From positions 1 to 7,833 of the forward strand of contig DDWY01000081.1 of NCBI GenBank assembly GCA_002347705.1: DNA of 7,833 nt. Direction: 5' to 3'. This DNA comes from Anaerolineaceae bacterium UBA2274. Its GTDB lineage: Bacteria > Chloroflexota > Anaerolineae > Anaerolineales > Anaerolineaceae. Positions 4,712 through 7,833 of this stretch are shown piece after piece (position 1 is the first letter of the stretch; every line of letters starts with the position of its first letter). The notes beneath the pieces are model-generated. The model searched no databases and was not told the DNA's origin. It was given only the letters and a program-made list of their open reading frames with translations. The translations under genes were made by a program, and so were the position numbers.

Positions 4712-4990
4712 ATGTATTCCAAACAAACCGTTTTAAAGAACCTGACAGGTCTGCATGCTCGCCCAGCTTCAGAATTCGTCGCCTGCGCCAAAGCTTTTGA
4801 GTCGAAAGTGACTGTTAGAAGGCTCGATGTTGAAGATGCGCCAGAAGCCAATGCCAAATCCATTATCAAGATCCTTGCGCAGGGTCTTTCGGTGAATACA
4901 CCAATTGAAATCAGCGCTGATGGCCCGGACGAACAAGACGCCGTTGATAAGCTGGCGGAATTAGTCGACTCAAAATTTGGCGAAGACTAA
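4712..4990 (+). CDS. ptsH: Phosphocarrier protein HPr
   Basis: This 92-residue HPr accepts phosphate from Enzyme I on a histidine and passes it to sugar-specific EIIA domains of the phosphotransferase system. The active-site motif GLHARPAS puts the phosphorylated histidine at H15, the canonical position. The regulatory serine motif NAKSIIKIL is present with Ser at residue 50, the site that HPr kinase would modify. In typical HPr this Ser is residue 46, so four extra residues lie in the loop before it (around LDVEDAPEA). Family length is usually 85-92 residues. ATG 4712 is set by AAGGAG at 4699-4704 with 7-base spacing. The gene lies 32 bases upstream of ptsI, clearly an operon. Its upstream region is the right end of a dead IS30, so the native promoter is not evident. 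Confidence 0.97.
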   Translation: MYSKQTVLKNLTGLHARPASEFVACAKAFESKVTVRRLDVEDAPEANAKSIIKILAQGLSVNTPIEISADGPDEQDAVDKLAELVDSKFGED

Positions 4991-5022
4991 AAGCAAAGCC
5001 TTAGTCACTTGAAAGGACGCAG

Positions 5023-6768
5023 ATGAGGATTCTAAAAGGTAATCCAGTTTCAAGGGGTATTGCCCTTGCGAAAGTATATATCTATAAGGCTTTTAAAGCC
5101 GATGTGCACGAGTCTTATTTTGAAGCCGGGCAAGAAGCGCTGAAATTCAAGCAGTTCACTGACGCGCTTGCCGCGGCTGAGACTGAACTGGATGCGATTG
5201 TGGCATCTCTATCTGTAGAGTCTCCTGAAAAAGCCAAAATATTCACCGCACATATTGAAATCCTGAATGACGAAGAAGTAGCTGAAGAAGTGAAAGACAT
5301 GATCTTCTCCAGCCGCGCAATGCCAGACTATGCGGTGGACATGGTTTTCACTGAATTTGCCATTCTGCTCGAAAAAGCCAGGGATCCGCTGATTGCGGCC
5401 CGCGCTGCAGACTTGCGCGACGTGCGCAACCGGGTATTGCGGATACTGAAGGGCGAAAAAGAGCACAACCTGTCTAATTTGCGCGAAAAAGTGATTGTTG
5501 TGGCGCACGACTTACTTCCCAGCGATACTGCCACGCTCGACCGGGCGCACGTGATGGGCATTGTGACGGAAGTTGGTGGAGCCACCTCCCACACCGCGAT
5601 TATCGCCCGCAGTTATAAGATTCCAGCGGTACTGGGCGTGTCGGATGCCACTGAAATAATGAAAAACGGCGAAATGGTTATTTTGGACGCGCTCAAGGGG
5701 CAGGTGATGCTGGAACCCGAGCGCGCGACTATCTCGGATTACGAAGTCAAACTGGAAGAATTCCTAAAGAGTGAAAAACTGACGGCTGAATACCTGGGTC
5801 GCATTCCGCTGGTCGCCAGCGGCGAAAGATTCAGCGTTGGTTTAAATATCGGCACGACCGAGCCTGATGAGGGGTTTAAGTACGTCGACTTCATCGGCCT
5901 TTTCCGCACTGAATTCCTTTACATGGAAAGCGAACACATGCCCACCGAAGATGAGCAGTTCGCGGCATATAGGAAAGTCCTTGCTAACGCTATGGGCAAC
6001 CCCGTGACTCTGCGAACACTGGATATCGGCGGGGACAAGTCTCTGCGATACCTGGTGCTTCCGAAAGAAGATAACCCCTTCCTGGGCAATCGCGCGCTGC
6101 GTTTATGCCTGGACATGCCAGAGCTGTTCAAAACTCAGCTGCGCGCGGCACTGCGGGCTTCAGCCTTTGGCCCCATGCAGATCATGTTCCCGATGGTGGG
6201 CACAATTGATGACGTCAGAGCGGCAAAAGCAGCGGTTCAGGAAGCCAAAGCCGAGCTGCTGGCAGAAGGCATTCCCTTCGACGAGAAGATTAACATTGGC
6301 ATTATGATCGAGATCCCATCCATTGCCATGATTGCTGATTTGGCTGCGGAGGAAACTGACTTTGCCAGTGTTGGGACAAATGATCTGACTCAGTACCTGC
6401 ATGCGGTTGACCGTATGAACCAAAAAATCGCTGACTATTACCAGAGTTCTTCCCCGGCCATGTTCCGCATCCTTGGCAAAATTTTCAAGGAGTATAACGA
6501 CGCTGGAAAACCGGTCTCGGTCTGTGGGGAGTTGGCGGGTGAACCGCTGGCAGCCATTGTCCTGTTTGGGCTTGGTTTGCGCAAGTTCAGCATGAACGCT
6601 TCCAACATAGCGCATGTCAAGCGCGTGCTCTCCCTCTTTACACTGGCTGAGACTGAGGAGATCGCGCAAAACGTGATGAACATGAAAACACAGAATGAGG
6701 TAGAAACTTACCTCAAAGCCGAAGTGGCGAAACGCGAGCAAAAGCTGACTGCGTCTGCCAAAAAATAA
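5023..6768 (+). CDS. ptsI: Phosphoenolpyruvate-protein phosphotransferase (PTS Enzyme I)
   Basis: The 581-residue Enzyme I takes phosphate from phosphoenolpyruvate onto its own histidine and gives it to HPr, in the cytoplasm; family length is about 570-580. Domain order is normal: an N-terminal HPr-binding helical region with the phosphohistidine domain (GGATSHTAIIARS, active H190), then the C-terminal PEP-binding barrel. Residues matching known E. coli Enzyme I positions are all present: R295 (GLFRTEFLY), R331 (LRTLDIGGDKS), E430 (IGIMIEIPS), D454 (GTNDLTQY) and C501 (SVCGELAG). The start at 5023 has AAAGGA at 5012-5017. It is co-transcribed with ptsH. No EIIA/B/C genes lie in the window, so this locus supplies only the general components. 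The lysine-rich tail (KREQKLTASAKK) is a minor extension. Confidence 0.98.
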   Translation: MRILKGNPVSRGIALAKVYIYKAFKADVHESYFEAGQEALKFKQFTDALAAAETELDAIVASLSVESPEKAKIFTAHIEILNDEEVAEEVKDMIFSSRAMPDYAVDMVFTEFAILLEKARDPLIAARAADLRDVRNRVLRILKGEKEHNLSNLREKVIVVAHDLLPSDTATLDRAHVMGIVTEVGGATSHTAIIARSYKIPAVLGVSDATEIMKNGEMVILDALKGQVMLEPERATISDYEVKLEEFLKSEKLTAEYLGRIPLVASGERFSVGLNIGTTEPDEGFKYVDFIGLFRTEFLYMESEHMPTEDEQFAAYRKVLANAMGNPVTLRTLDIGGDKSLRYLVLPKEDNPFLGNRALRLCLDMPELFKTQLRAALRASAFGPMQIMFPMVGTIDDVRAAKAAVQEAKAELLAEGIPFDEKINIGIMIEIPSIAMIADLAAEETDFASVGTNDLTQYLHAVDRMNQKIADYYQSSSPAMFRILGKIFKEYNDAGKPVSVCGELAGEPLAAIVLFGLGLRKFSMNASNIAHVKRVLSLFTLAETEEIAQNVMNMKTQNEVETYLKAEVAKREQKLTASAKK

Positions 6769-6777
6769 GATACCATG

Positions 6778-6810
6778 CGCCTGCCCGGAAATGGGCAGGC
6801 GGATTTGATT
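6778..6810 (+). terminator. Hairpin after ptsI, weak terminator or attenuator
   Basis: A perfect 9-bp GC-rich stem (CGCCTGCCC 6778-6786 with GGGCAGGCG 6793-6801, loop GGAAAT) begins 10 bases after the ptsI stop. The trailing tract GATTTGATT is only weakly T-rich, so termination would be partial. It may reduce expression of the next gene relative to ptsHI or stabilise the 3' end of the ptsHI message. Confidence 0.45.
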
Positions 6811-6823
6811 AAGAGGGACTGAG

Positions 6824-7833
6824 ATGACTGAGATCAAGTTTACAAAGCATGCAATCGCGGAGATAGAAAAGTGCTATTCTGTTTGCCCAACCACGCTGCG
6901 GGGCAAAAAGGGCTTCCTGATTGCAACGGAGAAGGCTGGTGGATGCTTCTTCTTTGATTTGGAAGGAAAACTGGTAGAGCAGATTTGGCAGGATCCAGGT
7001 GGTGTGATGTCGTTGGTGCCCGTTCCAGGGAAGGCGGACCAATTCCTTGCCACTCAGGAATTTTACGGACCAAATGACGCATTGAATGCTCGGATCGTGC
7101 TGGCTTACCTCGCGGATGGAAACTGGCAGGTGAAGACCGTGGCTGAGCTGCCCTTCGTGCATCGTTTTGATGTGCTGGTAACCCCTGAGAAGAACTATCT
7201 GATTGCCTGCACGCTGAAATCCGGGCATGAATACAAGGAAGATTGGACCCATCCGGGCAAGATTTTTGTTGCCGAATTGCCCGAAGACTTACTGGCTGAG
7301 GACGCCAGGCTCGAGCTGACCGTGCTGGCAGAGGGGCTCACCCGAAACCACGGCTACTATCGCTGCTATGAGAACGGAAGACCTTTTTCGCTGGTGAGCG
7401 CGGAAAATGGCGTGTTCAAAGTTACGCCGCCAAGCCCCGAACAGGCAGCCTGGAAGCTGGAAAAACTGCTCGATGAAGCCAGCAGCGATGGTACGCTAAT
7501 TGACCTCGATGGCGATGGTCTGCTGGAATTGCTGACTTTTGCGCCCTTCCACGGCGACATCCTGCGCATCTGGCGCCTGGTGGATGGCAAGTATGAAATC
7601 GACTACGCTCACCCTGAACCGGAGGAATTCCTGCACGCGATCTGGTCGGGTCAGATCAACGGCAAACCAACTATCCTTTTAGGCAATCGCAAGGGCAAAA
7701 GGGAATTGCTAGCCCTCACCTGGGATCACGACGCAAAAAAATACCACTTCCAGCTTTTGGATAGCGACCGCGGTCCGGCGAATGTGACTTATTTTGAACA
7801 GGATGGCAAGCGCCTGATCGTGGCTACCAACCG
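6824..7833 (+). CDS. VCBS/FG-GAP-like beta-propeller protein of unknown function (3' end outside window)
   Basis: The ATG at 6824 follows AAGAGGG at 6811-6817 with 6-base spacing, and the frame stays open for 336 codons to the right edge with no stop. There is no signal peptide and no membrane segment, so the product is probably cytoplasmic. The sequence is a succession of short beta-strand blocks (for example GFLIATEKAGGCFFFDLEGK 30-49, KNYLIACTLKSG 123-134, RPFSLVSAENGVF 186-198, KPTILLGNRKGK 281-292), as in a beta-propeller. DLDGDG (227-232) followed by LLELLTF is the calcium-loop type found in VCBS/FG-GAP repeats. Notable polar clusters are VHRFD (112-116), SGHEYKEDWTHPGK (133-146), RNHGYYR (174-180) and FHGD (242-245). 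From memory similar uncharacterised proteins occur in Clostridia, but I cannot name the family. It follows ptsI by 55 bases and may be partly co-transcribed. Confidence 0.88.
   Translation, partial: MTEIKFTKHAIAEIEKCYSVCPTTLRGKKGFLIATEKAGGCFFFDLEGKLVEQIWQDPGGVMSLVPVPGKADQFLATQEFYGPNDALNARIVLAYLADGNWQVKTVAELPFVHRFDVLVTPEKNYLIACTLKSGHEYKEDWTHPGKIFVAELPEDLLAEDARLELTVLAEGLTRNHGYYRCYENGRPFSLVSAENGVFKVTPPSPEQAAWKLEKLLDEASSDGTLIDLDGDGLLELLTFAPFHGDILRIWRLVDGKYEIDYAHPEPEEFLHAIWSGQINGKPTILLGNRKGKRELLALTWDHDAKKYHFQLLDSDRGPANVTYFEQDGKRLIVATN

Noticed and set aside
6160..6837. 225-codon minus-strand ORF opposite ptsI
   Set aside because: It is the antisense shadow of a strongly conserved gene, with no recognisable domain.

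Overview
The window reads as a piece of a bacterial chromosome of moderate GC content with strong AAGGAG-type ribosome binding sites. Every convincing gene lies on the + strand. The gene types (a hexameric-type glutamate dehydrogenase, an OsmC peroxidase, HPr and Enzyme I, a degraded IS30 and many intergenic repeats) would suit an anaerobic, fermentative, free-living bacterium. My best guess is the Chloroflexota/Anaerolineae, but no phylogenetic marker is present, so this is a low-confidence inference.

Left part (1-2446): the 3' end of a GNAT acetyltransferase gene closes with an intrinsic terminator. Next comes gdhA, which has an unusual leader: a candidate promoter with an inverted repeat beside its -35, a 31-codon leader ORF with its own Shine-Dalgarno, and a terminator-like hairpin lying inside that leader ORF just upstream of the gdhA ribosome binding site. 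gdhA ends at a very strong terminator. osmC follows, with its own sigma70-type promoter whose -10 box sits in the spacer of a perfect 9-bp inverted repeat, a likely operator.

Middle part (2447-4700): about 770 bases hold no gene. They contain one imperfect palindrome and three copies of a structured intergenic repeat. Copies 1 and 2 are exactly 215 bases apart, copy 3 is divergent, and the potential stems show compensatory changes between copies. A YgbA-family gene (nitrous-oxide-stimulated promoter family) follows, broken by a single-base frameshift. After it lies an IS30-family element of about 1.05 kb whose transposase gene has at least seven lesions, including loss of the catalytic glutamate segment. 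Its right inverted repeat ends about 25 bases before the ptsH start codon.

Right part (4712-7833): ptsH (HPr) and ptsI (Enzyme I) form a two-gene unit carrying the general phosphotransfer proteins of the sugar phosphotransferase system; all key Enzyme I residues are present. A hairpin separates ptsI from a long gene that runs off the right edge. It has no stop in the window and encodes a beta-rich soluble protein with a VCBS/FG-GAP-like DLDGDG calcium loop, of unknown function.

The main points for a second look are the gdhA leader, the operator-like repeat at the osmC promoter, the structured tandem repeat family, the broken ygbA and the IS remnant that now provides the upstream region of ptsHI.
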